From NCBI GenBank assembly GCA_003021975.1, contig PXRR01000053.1, forward strand, positions 34,381 through 69,400: a DNA stretch of 35,020 nucleotides. Reading direction: 5' to 3'. The translations under genes and the position numbers were made by a program. The notes under the pieces are model-generated. The model did no database searches. It saw only the letters and a list, made by a program, of their open reading frames with translations, and was not told where the DNA came from. Shown piece after piece: positions 9,469 through 18,122 of this stretch. The DNA comes from Halobacteriales archaeon QS_5_70_17. GTDB taxonomy: Archaea > Halobacteriota > Halobacteria > Halobacteriales > Haloarculaceae. Position 1 is the first letter of the stretch. Each line of letters begins with the position of its first letter.

Positions 9469-10252
9469 ACCAGACGCGGCGGGCGCGACCGGCGAGGGGA
9501 CTGTGGGGTACGGCCCCGACGACGGCGTGCTCGTCATCGAGAACCTGACGAAGCGCTTCGGGGGACTGACCGCCGTCGACGACCTCTCCTTCGCGGTCCG
9601 GGAGCGGGAGATCCTGGGGTTCATCGGACCGAACGGAGCGGGCAAGTCGACGACGTTCAACTGCGTCACCGGCCGGTACCCGCCGACCTCGGGGACGGTC
9701 TGGTACCGCGGGGAGGACGTCACCGGCGAGTCGGCCCACGAGATGGTCAACAGTGGGCTCGCGCGGACCTTCCAGGAGTTCCGCCCGCTGCACGACCGCA
9801 CCGTCGTCGAGAACGTCGCCATCGGGCTGGTGCCCGACCGGCTGTTCTCGCTGGCGGGGCTGCGCGGCGAGACCGGACAGCGCGCGGCGTCGATCTGCCG
9901 GCGGGTCGGGCTGGGCGACCGGCTCGAACTCACCCCGGACGAACTCCCCCACGCCGGCCTGCTGCGCCTCGAACTGGGCCGGGCGCTGGCGACCGATCCG
10001 GACATGCTGCTGGTCGACGAGCCCTTCGCGGGCCTCTCGGGGCCGGAGGTCGAGAGCGTCTCCGGGCTGCTCCGGGAACTGCGCGACGAGGGGCTCACCC
10101 TCGCGGTCGTCGATCACAACATGCGGGGCCTGCTCTCGCTGATCGACCGCGCCGTCGTCATCAACTTCGGCGCGAAGATCGCCGAGGGCGCTCCCGAGGA
10201 GATCCGGCAGGACCCGGAGGTCCAGCGCGCCTACCTCGGAGGTGACCTCTGA
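9458..10252 (+). CDS. livG: LIV-type ABC transporter ATP-binding protein (LivG)
   Basis: MSTEPDAAG...ENLTKRFGGLTAVDDLSF...GPNGAGKSTTFNCVTG...LLVDEPFAGL. Confidence 0.93.
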   Translation: MSTEPDAAGATGEGTVGYGPDDGVLVIENLTKRFGGLTAVDDLSFAVREREILGFIGPNGAGKSTTFNCVTGRYPPTSGTVWYRGEDVTGESAHEMVNSGLARTFQEFRPLHDRTVVENVAIGLVPDRLFSLAGLRGETGQRAASICRRVGLGDRLELTPDELPHAGLLRLELGRALATDPDMLLVDEPFAGLSGPEVESVSGLLRELRDEGLTLAVVDHNMRGLLSLIDRAVVINFGAKIAEGAPEEIRQDPEVQRAYLGGDL

Positions 10253-10989
10253 TGGCGACGACCGACGCCGCCGCCCCCGAGTCCGCCCCGGACGTGCTCT
10301 CGACGGACGACCTGCGGGTGACCTACGGGAAGGTCCTCGCGCTGCGCGAGATCGACCTCACAGTCCGCGAGGGCGAGGTCGTCTCGGTCATCGGGCCGAA
10401 CGGCGCGGGCAAGACGACGCTCGCGAACACGGTCTCGGGCTTTCTCGACTACGAGGGCAGCGCCGAGTACCGCGGCCGAGAGGTCGCCGACCGGTCGGTC
10501 AGCGACCTCGTCTCGGAGGGGCTGATCCACTGTACCGAGAAGCGGGACCTCTTCGGGTACATGACCGTCGACGACAACCTCAGGCTCGGGGCCTACCGCC
10601 ACGGCGAGGACGCCGACGAGCGCCTCGAGTACGTCTACGACCTCTTCCCCGCGCTGGCCGAGCGCACCGAGCAGAACGCCCGGACGATGAGCGGCGGCGA
10701 GCAGCAGATGCTCGCCATCGGCCGGGCGCTGATGGGCGCCCCCGACCTGCTCGTGCTCGACGAACCGACGCTCGGCCTCGCGCCGGTCATATTAGAGGAC
10801 ATCAGCGACGCCATCGAGGAGATCAACGACGAGGGCGTCACCGTCCTGCTCTTCGAGCAGAACGTCACGTTCGCGATGAACCACGCCGACCGGATCTACC
10901 TGCTGGAGAACGGCGAGGTCGTCCGAGAGGGTTCCCCCGGGGAGCTCCGCGGGGACGACTACATCCGGGAGTCGTACCTCGGCGGGTGA
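10252..10989 (+). CDS. livF: LIV-type ABC transporter ATP-binding protein (LivF)
   Basis: TDDLRVTYGKVLALREIDL...GPNGAGKTTLANTVSG...MSGGEQQMLAIGRALM...LDEPTLGLAP. Confidence 0.95.
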   Translation: MATTDAAAPESAPDVLSTDDLRVTYGKVLALREIDLTVREGEVVSVIGPNGAGKTTLANTVSGFLDYEGSAEYRGREVADRSVSDLVSEGLIHCTEKRDLFGYMTVDDNLRLGAYRHGEDADERLEYVYDLFPALAERTEQNARTMSGGEQQMLAIGRALMGAPDLLVLDEPTLGLAPVILEDISDAIEEINDEGVTVLLFEQNVTFAMNHADRIYLLENGEVVREGSPGELRGDDYIRESYLGG

Positions 10990-11084
10990 CGCCCGCCTCG
11001 CGGTAAACGGGGAGGCTCCCCCGCGTGGAGAGTAGGTCGCCGGACCCCGCGCTTCCCGGCGGTTCCGGGGATCCCAAACAGCTA

Positions 11085-11102
11085 AACCACTCCGGAGTGG
11101 TT
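11085..11102. promoter_or_regulatory. Perfect 18-bp palindrome AACCACTCCGGAGTGGTT, candidate operator
   Basis: Read directly; 13 nt upstream of ATG 11116, overlapping/adjacent to TATA-like GCTAAAC. Confidence 0.6.
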
Positions 11103-11115
11103 GTTTCCCTCAGGC

Positions 11116-12684
11116 ATGGCGAATCTGGTAGTAGACGTCGGCGAGACTGCGGAGCGACGCCCCGACGCGACGGCCATCGGGTTCCGGGACCGCGAGATCA
11201 CCTACGGCGCGTTCTGGTCACGGGTCGGGCGGTTCGCGGCCGCCCTCCGGGAGCGCGGCGCGGGGGCCGGCGACCGGGTGGGGATCTACCTCCCGAACCT
11301 GCCGCAGTTCGTGACCGCCTTCCACGGGACGCTCCGGGCCGGCGGGATCGTCGTCCCGATGAACCCCCAGTACAAGAGCCGCGAGGTCGGCCACCTACTG
11401 GCTGACAGCGGGGCGACGGCCGTCGTCACGCTCGCGGACCTCGTTCCCGTCGTCCAGCAGGCCCGCGAGGAGAGCGGGACGGACGTCGAGACGGTCGTCG
11501 CCGTCGGCGAGGGCGCGGCCGACGCCGAGGGGGCGACCGACTTCGAGGCGTTCCTCGCCGACGAGGAACTCGACGTCGTCGAGCGCGACCCCGACGACGT
11601 CGCCTGTCAGCCGTACACCTCCGGGACCACCGGCAAGCCCAAGGGCGTGTTGCTCACCCACGAGAACCTCGGGTCGAACGCCCGCGCGACGGGCGACCTG
11701 ATGCCCGGCGGGTTCCGCGAGGACGACAAGATGCTGGGGGTCCTCCCGCTCTTCCACATCTACGGGATGACCGTCACGATGCTCGGCACGCTGTTCAACG
11801 GCGCGGCCTACTACCCGATGCCCGCGTGGGACGCCCGGGAAGCCGTCGACCTCATCGAGTCCGAGGGCATCACTATCATGCACGGCGTGCCCGCAATGTA
11901 CAACGATCTGATCAACCAGCCCGACGCCGAGGAGTTCGACCCCTCCTCGGTTCGATTCGCCAACTCCGGGGGGAGCAGCCTGCCGATCGAGGTGATGCGG
12001 CGCTTCGAGGAGCTGTACGACGTCGAACTCTACGAGGGCTACGGGCTGACCGAGACCAGCCCCGTCACCCACGCCAACCGCCCCGGGGAGCGCCGTCCCG
12101 GATCTATCGGCAAGCCCATCGACGGCGTCGAGGCGACGATCGTCGACAGGGACTTCGAGCCGGTCGCCCCGGTCGAGGAAGGCCCCGTCGACGAGGAGGA
12201 GGTGGACCTCGACGAGATCACGGGCGAACTCGTCGTCGCCGGTCCGAACGTGATGAAGGGGTACTACGAACTCCCCGAGGCCAACGAGGCGGCGTTCACC
12301 GAGCGCGACGGGACGCGGTGGTTCCAGACCGGGGACGTCGGCTACCGCGACGAGGACGGCTACTACTACGTCGTCGACCGCGAGAAGCACATGATCAACA
12401 CCGCGGGGTACAACGTCTACCCCCGGGAAATCGAGGAGCTGCTCTTCGAGCACCCCGCGGTCGCCGACGCCGCCGTCGTCGGCGTCCCCGACGAGCGCCG
12501 GGGGGAGACCGTCAAGGCGTTCGTGGTGCCGGCGCCCGACGCCGACGTGACCGCCGACGGGATCCGGGAGTACTGCCTGGAGAACCTCGCGGAGTACAAA
12601 CACCCCCGCGAGGTCGAGTTCGTCGAGGAACTCCCGCGGACGACGACGGGGAAGGTCCAGAAGTTCGAACTGCGCGGGGAGTGA
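11116..12684 (+). CDS. Long-chain fatty acid / carboxylate-CoA ligase (AMP-dependent synthetase)
   Basis: YTSGTTGKPKGVLLTHENL, GYGLTETSPV, NVMKGYYELPEANEAAF, PRTTTGKVQK motifs. Confidence 0.95.
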   Translation: MANLVVDVGETAERRPDATAIGFRDREITYGAFWSRVGRFAAALRERGAGAGDRVGIYLPNLPQFVTAFHGTLRAGGIVVPMNPQYKSREVGHLLADSGATAVVTLADLVPVVQQAREESGTDVETVVAVGEGAADAEGATDFEAFLADEELDVVERDPDDVACQPYTSGTTGKPKGVLLTHENLGSNARATGDLMPGGFREDDKMLGVLPLFHIYGMTVTMLGTLFNGAAYYPMPAWDAREAVDLIESEGITIMHGVPAMYNDLINQPDAEEFDPSSVRFANSGGSSLPIEVMRRFEELYDVELYEGYGLTETSPVTHANRPGERRPGSIGKPIDGVEATIVDRDFEPVAPVEEGPVDEEEVDLDEITGELVVAGPNVMKGYYELPEANEAAFTERDGTRWFQTGDVGYRDEDGYYYVVDREKHMINTAGYNVYPREIEELLFEHPAVADAAVVGVPDERRGETVKAFVVPAPDADVTADGIREYCLENLAEYKHPREVEFVEELPRTTTGKVQKFELRGE

Positions 12685-12818
12685 CGACCGCGGCTACCGC
12701 CCCCGGATCACTGCTCCGTGACCTCCTCGGCCCGGACGTCGAGATCGTTCAGCCCGATAGTGATCACAGCGAATAGTTTCACCGGCGGTGCCGAAAGACG
12801 CCAGGAGAGCGGCTCTCA

Positions 12819-13328
12819 TCACCGGCACGGATCGTCACGGCGGTAAAGACTCGCAGTAATCACCATGAGGATCGCCCGCTGGAGCGCGATAAGACCGACC
12901 ACGGCGACGATCATCAGAACGCCGTCGGAGAGCCGCGGCAACAGCCCCAGCGCGACGATCAGCGTCGTCGCGCACGCCGGCGGGTGGCGGATATCGAAGT
13001 GGAGCATCCCCGAGACCGTCAGGACGATCGCCAGGACGCTGCTGACCGTCAGCCGGAGCCCCGGCAGGGATAGGGGGGCGATCTGCTCGGTGACGATGAT
13101 CCCCGGCGCGACGAGGTAGTACGCGAGGAGGCCGGCGGCGACCCCCAGGGCGTGACTGCCGATCACCCGCCGGGGGTTGCTCGCCTCGCTGGTGGGAAAC
13201 ATGGCGAGGACGAACGCCGACGGCCCGAGGCTGGGAAACAGCGCGGGCAGCCCCGTCGCCCACGCGAACAGGCCGACGGCGGCGATATGCAGGCCCGTGT
13301 GGAGACTCGTCGCGATCCGGGTGTCCAT
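12819..13328 (-). CDS. HPP family membrane protein
   Basis: MDTRIATSLHTGLHIAAVGLFAWATG...DIRHPPACATTLIVALG; HPPA motif and multiple TM segments. Confidence 0.85.
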   Translation of the reverse strand: MDTRIATSLHTGLHIAAVGLFAWATGLPALFPSLGPSAFVLAMFPTSEASNPRRVIGSHALGVAAGLLAYYLVAPGIIVTEQIAPLSLPGLRLTVSSVLAIVLTVSGMLHFDIRHPPACATTLIVALGLLPRLSDGVLMIVAVVGLIALQRAILMVITASLYRRDDPCR

Positions 13329-13330
13329 CG

Positions 13331-13350
13331 CGGATGGAGTTCGCCATCCG
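13331..13350. promoter_or_regulatory. Inverted repeat CGGATGG-N6-CCATCCG just upstream of HPP gene start
   Basis: Read directly; 7-bp perfect arms, 3 nt from start codon 13328 (minus). Confidence 0.35.
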
Positions 13351-13406
13351 TCCTCAAAACGCCCCCGTTTCGGGGTCGAAAGCCGGGTCCGGACGCTGGC
13401 GGCCGG

Positions 13407-13796
13407 TCAGGGGACGACTGTGACCGGGACCGGGGAGTTCTGGACCACTGTCCCCGCGACGCTCCCGAGGACGACCCGGGAGACGCCCGTCCGGCCGCGG
13501 CTCCCCATGACGATGGTGTCGGCGCCGCGCTCCTCGGCGACCTCGACGATTGCGTCGGCCGGCCGGCCCTCGACGACCGCCGCGTCGAACTCGCGGCCGC
13601 CGGCGCGCTCGCGGGCGGCGTCGAACAGTTCCTCCGCGCGCCGGTCGGCCTCGGTTCGCTCCCCGTAGCCCGACCCGGCCGGGTCGACGACGTTGACCAG
13701 CGTGATCTCGGCCTCCGGGAAGTACTCGAGGGCGTACTCCAGCCCGGGCCAGGAGTGCTCGTCGTCGGTCATCGGCACCAGTAGGTGCGGGGCCAT
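13407..13796 (-). CDS. Universal stress protein (UspA family)
   Basis: MAPHLLVPMTDDEHSWPGLEYALEYFPEAEITLVNVVDP...ADTIVMGSRGRTGVSRVVLGSVAGTVVQNSPVPVTVV. Confidence 0.95.
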   Translation of the reverse strand: MAPHLLVPMTDDEHSWPGLEYALEYFPEAEITLVNVVDPAGSGYGERTEADRRAEELFDAARERAGGREFDAAVVEGRPADAIVEVAEERGADTIVMGSRGRTGVSRVVLGSVAGTVVQNSPVPVTVVP

Positions 13797-13820
13797 GGAG
13801 GCGGTACCGCCGGCCGGCAG

Positions 13821-14900
13821 TTAAGGGTGCTTCCGGTCCGCGGTCGCCGCCTCCTCGCGCCGATCCGTGCCCGTGTCCGTGTCGTCGTCCCGGGATTCAG
13901 GCCCCTCGCCCGGCCACTCCCGCTCGTCGTTTCTGACGCCCGCCAGGAGCTTCCGGCGGACCTCCCGGCGGTCGGCCGCGGCGTCGCCGAACTCGTCGCC
14001 GCGGACCGTCGGCACGCCCGCCTCGCGGAGGCGGTCGAGGTCCGGCGGCGGGGGCGCCCGGTCGGCCGGTTCGATGAACGCCGCGTCGAGCGTCCGCGCG
14101 TAGCTGGCGACACTCGCGTGGAGGCTCTCCAGCAGCGCCTCGTTGGGACGGTGGGCCTCGGGCACCCCGAACCGGAGGATCGTCACCGCCTCCTCGAGGA
14201 CGGCGACGGCCACCGGCGACGCGTCGTCGATCCCCTCGCTGTGGTAGTAGTGGAGGATGGGATAGGAGAGGTGCTGTTCGGCCAGCGCGTCGAGCTGGTC
14301 GCCGAGCGGGTTCAGCGGGAGGTCGAGGTCGTGGAAGTCCCCGCGGCGCTCGTCCCAGCCGCTCCGGACCAGCGCCTCGCCGCGCTTCCCGAGGCCGGTG
14401 ACGCCGCTGGCGAACGACCGCTTCTCCGAGACCGCCCCCAGGACCGTCAGCAGGTAGGTGACGGACATCGTGGCGATGAGCATCCCCGTCGCGGTCGTGA
14501 ACGCGGTGGCGATCTGCCAGGGCTCGCCGGCGGGCGCGAAGTCGCCGTTGCCCATCGTGAACATCGAGTAGGCGACGTAGTAGAACCGGCCGGACCACGT
14601 CACGGGCTCGGCGTTCCGGGTGTCGATCAGCCCCGGGTCGCCGGCGGCGAACAGCACCGTCCACCCCAGCCACAGCAGGCCGATCCACAGCGAGAGGCTG
14701 AGCGCGGTGATGACCGGACCGGAGAGGCTGAGCGCGCGCGGGTGATCCCCGGAGAGCCGCCTGATCCCCGCCCAGGTACCACTCATCAGCGGGGCCGACA
14801 GCGGCCCGGCGCCGCCGTCGATCCAGAGGGCGGTCCAGAGAATATCGACGACAGCGGCGAGAAGCAGCGCCGCGCCCACGAGGAGGTAGAGTTCGTTCAC
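13821..14900 (-). CDS. Ion-channel-like (2-TM pore) membrane protein with non-canonical filter TMGNGD
   Basis: TM segments flanking FYYVAYSMFTMGNGDFAPAGEPWQIATAFTTATGMLIATMSVTYLLTVL, plus a long cytoplasmic C-terminal domain. Confidence 0.8.
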   Translation of the reverse strand: MNELYLLVGAALLLAAVVDILWTALWIDGGAGPLSAPLMSGTWAGIRRLSGDHPRALSLSGPVITALSLSLWIGLLWLGWTVLFAAGDPGLIDTRNAEPVTWSGRFYYVAYSMFTMGNGDFAPAGEPWQIATAFTTATGMLIATMSVTYLLTVLGAVSEKRSFASGVTGLGKRGEALVRSGWDERRGDFHDLDLPLNPLGDQLDALAEQHLSYPILHYYHSEGIDDASPVAVAVLEEAVTILRFGVPEAHRPNEALLESLHASVASYARTLDAAFIEPADRAPPPPDLDRLREAGVPTVRGDEFGDAAADRREVRRKLLAGVRNDEREWPGEGPESRDDDTDTGTDRREEAATADRKHP

Positions 14901-15125
14901 GGCGGCGTGCCGGCGGTGCGGTCGCCGGCCGCCCTGGGGATTGCGGTTGCGGCCGACCGCCGACGGGCGCGCCCGGCAGCGGTCGGCGTTCCTCGGTCGA
15001 TCATACGAACGGTACTCATGGCTGCCGGTTCAGTTCCCGCCTTTCGTGCGAAGCCCGGGGTCGGCACCGACGCCGAATCGACTCGGATCGGTGTCGGCCC
15101 GCGGCCGCCGCGTCGCACCGGGCGC

Positions 15126-15139
15126 GTTCGCGTGCGAAC
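15126..15139. promoter_or_regulatory. Inverted repeat GTTCGC-GT-GCGAAC upstream of the TATA-like CCTATTTG of the enoyl-CoA hydratase gene
   Basis: Read directly; 32 nt upstream of ATG 15171. Confidence 0.4.
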
Positions 15140-15170
15140 CTATTTGCTCTCCGGCCCTCGTGTGCCTCTC

Positions 15171-15968
15171 ATGAGCGAACCCGACGACGCGGTCGACCTC
15201 GCCGTCGAGGACGGCGTCGCGACGGTGACGCTGAACCGGCCGGACGTGCGCAACGCCCTGACCGACGAGGTCTCGGCGGGAATCCTCGACGCGCTCGACG
15301 AGATCGAGGACAGCGACGCCCGCGCGGTGGTGCTCACCGGTACCGAGGGGAGCTTCTCGGCGGGCGGGGACATCAGCGCGATGACCGAGCGGCTCTCGGG
15401 GGACGTGCCCCTGGCGGAGTCCGTCCGTCACATCCACCGCGACACGAGCCGCGCCATCGAGCGGGTCGCGAAGTTCTACCTGCCGACGGTCGCCAGGATC
15501 GACGGCGCGGCCTTCGGCGCCGGGGCGAACCTCGCGCTGGCCTGTGACGTCCAGCTGGCGGGCGCCGACGCGCGGATCGGGTTCGGCTTCCGGCAGGTCG
15601 GCCTCGCGGTCGACACCGGTACCTCCTACTTCCTGCCCCGGATCGTCGGTCTCAACAAGGCCAAGGAGCTCGTGTTCACCGGCGAGTTGCTCGACGCCGA
15701 CGAGGCCGCCGACCTCGGGCTGTTCAACCACGTCTTCGAGGAGGACTTCGAGGCCGAGGTCGAGGCGTTCGTCGAGCGGATCGCACAGGGCCCGACGGTC
15801 GCCCTCGAGACGTCCAAGCGCGCGCTCAACCAGGGCTTCGAGCAGTCCCTCGATCAGGCGATGACCCGCGAGGCGGCCCACCAGGCGGCGGTCTTCGAGA
15901 GCCGCGACCACGAGGAGGGGGCGACGGCGTTTCTGGAGGGCCGCGATCCCGACTTCGAGGGGCGCTGA
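15171..15968 (+). CDS. Enoyl-CoA hydratase/isomerase family protein
   Basis: VATVTLNRPDVRNALTDEV...GSFSAGGDISAM...GAAFGAGANLALACDVQLAG. Confidence 0.95.
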   Translation: MSEPDDAVDLAVEDGVATVTLNRPDVRNALTDEVSAGILDALDEIEDSDARAVVLTGTEGSFSAGGDISAMTERLSGDVPLAESVRHIHRDTSRAIERVAKFYLPTVARIDGAAFGAGANLALACDVQLAGADARIGFGFRQVGLAVDTGTSYFLPRIVGLNKAKELVFTGELLDADEAADLGLFNHVFEEDFEAEVEAFVERIAQGPTVALETSKRALNQGFEQSLDQAMTREAAHQAAVFESRDHEEGATAFLEGRDPDFEGR

Positions 15969-16077
15969 CGCCCGCGATTCCGGCCGATCGGCGCACTGCA
16001 CGCCGGCCCGTCCCGTCGAGTTACGGTCGTTCGTGATATTCCGGAGGCTACTTTTCGGTGGAAACCGAGAGGCCGGT

Positions 16078-17217
16078 ATGTCGTTCCAGCTGACGTCAGA
16101 GCAGGAAGCCATCCGCGAGGCCGTCCGCGAGTTCGGCGAGAACGAGATCGAACCGGTCGCGCGCGAGCACGACGAGAACAAGGAGTACCCCGAGGGGATC
16201 CGCCGAGAGGCCGCGAAGTACGACCTCGTCGCGCCGACCATCGACCAGGAGTACGGCGGCGCGGGGATGGACCTGCTCGACAGCGTTATCGTCACGGAGG
16301 AGCTCTGGCGGGCCGACCCCGGAATCGGGTCGGCCGTCGGCAGCGCCGGGTTCGGGACCTCCATGATCCAGCGGTTCGGCGCCGAGTGGATGAAAGAGGA
16401 GTGGCTGCCGCCCATCGCCGCCGGCGACGCCGTCTCCTGTTCGTGCATCTCGGAGCCGGCCCACGGGTCGAACGTCGCGGGCATGGAGACCCGCGCCGAG
16501 CGCGACGGCGACGAGTGGGTCATCGACGGCACCAAGATGTGGATCACCAACGGCACCGTCGCCGACGTGGCCGTCGTGATGGCCAAGACCACGCCCGACG
16601 CCGGCCGGAAGGGGATCTCGGCGATCCTCGTCCCAACCGACACCGAGGGGTTCGAGCCGACCAAGATCGACAACAAACTCGGCATCCGCGCCTCCGACCT
16701 CGCGGAGATCAACCTCGACGGCGTGCGCGTGCCCGACGAGAACCTCATCGGCGAGGAGGACGAGGGGTTCTACCAGCTGATGAACTTCTTCGCCGGCGGG
16801 CGCGCCGGCGTCGCGGCCCAGGCGGTCGGCGCGGCCCAGGGGGCGCTCGACGCCGCCGTCGAGTACGCCGGCGAGCGCGAGCAGTTCGACCAGCCCATCA
16901 GCGAGTTCCAGGCCATCCAGCACAAGATCGCCGAAATGGCGACGAGCGTCGAGGCGGCCCGGTCGCTGACCTACCGGGCGGCCGGCTACGCCGAGGAGGG
17001 CGACCGCGAACTCGGGATGAAGTACGCCAGCATGGCGAAGCTGTTCGCCTCCGAGCGGGCCGTCGAGGTCGCCGACGAGGCGATCCAGGTGTTCGGCGGT
17101 GCCGGCTACGTCACCGACCACCCCGTCGAGCGCTACTACCGCGACGCCCGGATCACGAAGATCTACGAGGGGACCAGCGAGATCCAGAAGAACATCATCG
17201 CCGACCGCCTGTTATGA
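16078..17217 (+). CDS. Acyl-CoA dehydrogenase
   Basis: MSFQLTSEQEAIREAVREFGENEI...CISEPAHGSNVAGMET...QVFGGAGYVTDHPVERYYRDARITKIYEGTSEIQKNIIA. Confidence 0.97.
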   Translation: MSFQLTSEQEAIREAVREFGENEIEPVAREHDENKEYPEGIRREAAKYDLVAPTIDQEYGGAGMDLLDSVIVTEELWRADPGIGSAVGSAGFGTSMIQRFGAEWMKEEWLPPIAAGDAVSCSCISEPAHGSNVAGMETRAERDGDEWVIDGTKMWITNGTVADVAVVMAKTTPDAGRKGISAILVPTDTEGFEPTKIDNKLGIRASDLAEINLDGVRVPDENLIGEEDEGFYQLMNFFAGGRAGVAAQAVGAAQGALDAAVEYAGEREQFDQPISEFQAIQHKIAEMATSVEAARSLTYRAAGYAEEGDRELGMKYASMAKLFASERAVEVADEAIQVFGGAGYVTDHPVERYYRDARITKIYEGTSEIQKNIIADRLL

Positions 17218-18068
17218 GCGGCGCGGACGTCGACCACGAGACCTGGAGCGACCAGCAGGAGACCGCCGTCGTCGAGGTCGACGGTCACGCCCTCGAGATG
17301 GCCTACCGCGACAGCGCGGCGCTGGGCGGCCAGGGCGAGGCGCCCGTGGTCTTCCTGCACGGCATCCCGACGTGGTCGTACCTCTGGCGGCGGATCGCGC
17401 CGCCCCTGGCGTCGGAGGTGCGGACCATCGTCCCCGACCTCGTGGGCTACGGCGGGAGTTCCCGCGGCGAGGGGTTCGACCGGTCGATCCGCGCCCAGGA
17501 GCAGGCGCTCGCGGGCCTGCTCGACGAACTCGATCTCGACTCGGTCTCGCTGGTCGCCCACGACATCGGCGGCGGCGTCGCCCTGCGCTACGCGGCGCAC
17601 AACCCCGACGCCGTCGAGAAACTGGTCGTCTCGAACGCCGTCTGCTACGACTCCTGGCCCGTGGAGTTCATCTCCGGGCTGGGGCTCCCGGGCACGGAGG
17701 ACCTCGACGAGGAGTTCGAGGGGAAACTCGACTACGCCTTCGCCGAGGGGACCTACGGCGACGCCGACCCCGCGTTCGTCGAGGGGATGAAAGCACCCTG
17801 GCTCGTCCCGGAGGGCAAGCGGGCGCTGGCCCGCGCGGCGGTCGCGACCAACACCAACCACACCACCGAGATCGACTACGGCGCGATCGACGCCGACCTC
17901 CTGTGTCTCTGGGGGGAAGACGACGTCCTCCAGCCCATCGAGTACGGCGAGCGCCTCGCCGAGGAGGTCGGCGGCGACCTCCACCCGCTGGCGGACTCCT
18001 ATCACTGGGTCGTCGAGGACCGCCCGGAGGCCTACCGGACGGCCTGCCGGGAGTTCCTCGTGGACTGA
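17214..18068 (+). CDS. Alpha/beta hydrolase, haloalkane-dehalogenase/epoxide-hydrolase-like (Asp nucleophile)
   Basis: VVFLHGIPTWSYLWRRIAPPL...LVAHDIGGGVALRYA...; 4-nt ATGA overlap with the acyl-CoA dehydrogenase. Confidence 0.85.
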   Translation: MSGADVDHETWSDQQETAVVEVDGHALEMAYRDSAALGGQGEAPVVFLHGIPTWSYLWRRIAPPLASEVRTIVPDLVGYGGSSRGEGFDRSIRAQEQALAGLLDELDLDSVSLVAHDIGGGVALRYAAHNPDAVEKLVVSNAVCYDSWPVEFISGLGLPGTEDLDEEFEGKLDYAFAEGTYGDADPAFVEGMKAPWLVPEGKRALARAAVATNTNHTTEIDYGAIDADLLCLWGEDDVLQPIEYGERLAEEVGGDLHPLADSYHWVVEDRPEAYRTACREFLVD

Positions 18069-18122
18069 CAGGACCTCCGGACGATCGAAACAGGAAGGAG
18101 GGCCGGGCCGCATGGCCTGCCT

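Noticed and set aside
13800-13811. 12-bp palindrome GGCGGTACCGCC upstream of UspA
   Set aside because: Short GC-rich palindromes are expected many times in this window; position is suggestive but not sufficient.
13785-15968. 727-aa plus-strand ORF
   Set aside because: Its first about 1.38 kb is antisense to the channel and intergenic DNA with low-complexity Arg/Pro/Gly-type sequence; only the part from ATG 15171 is the enoyl-CoA hydratase.
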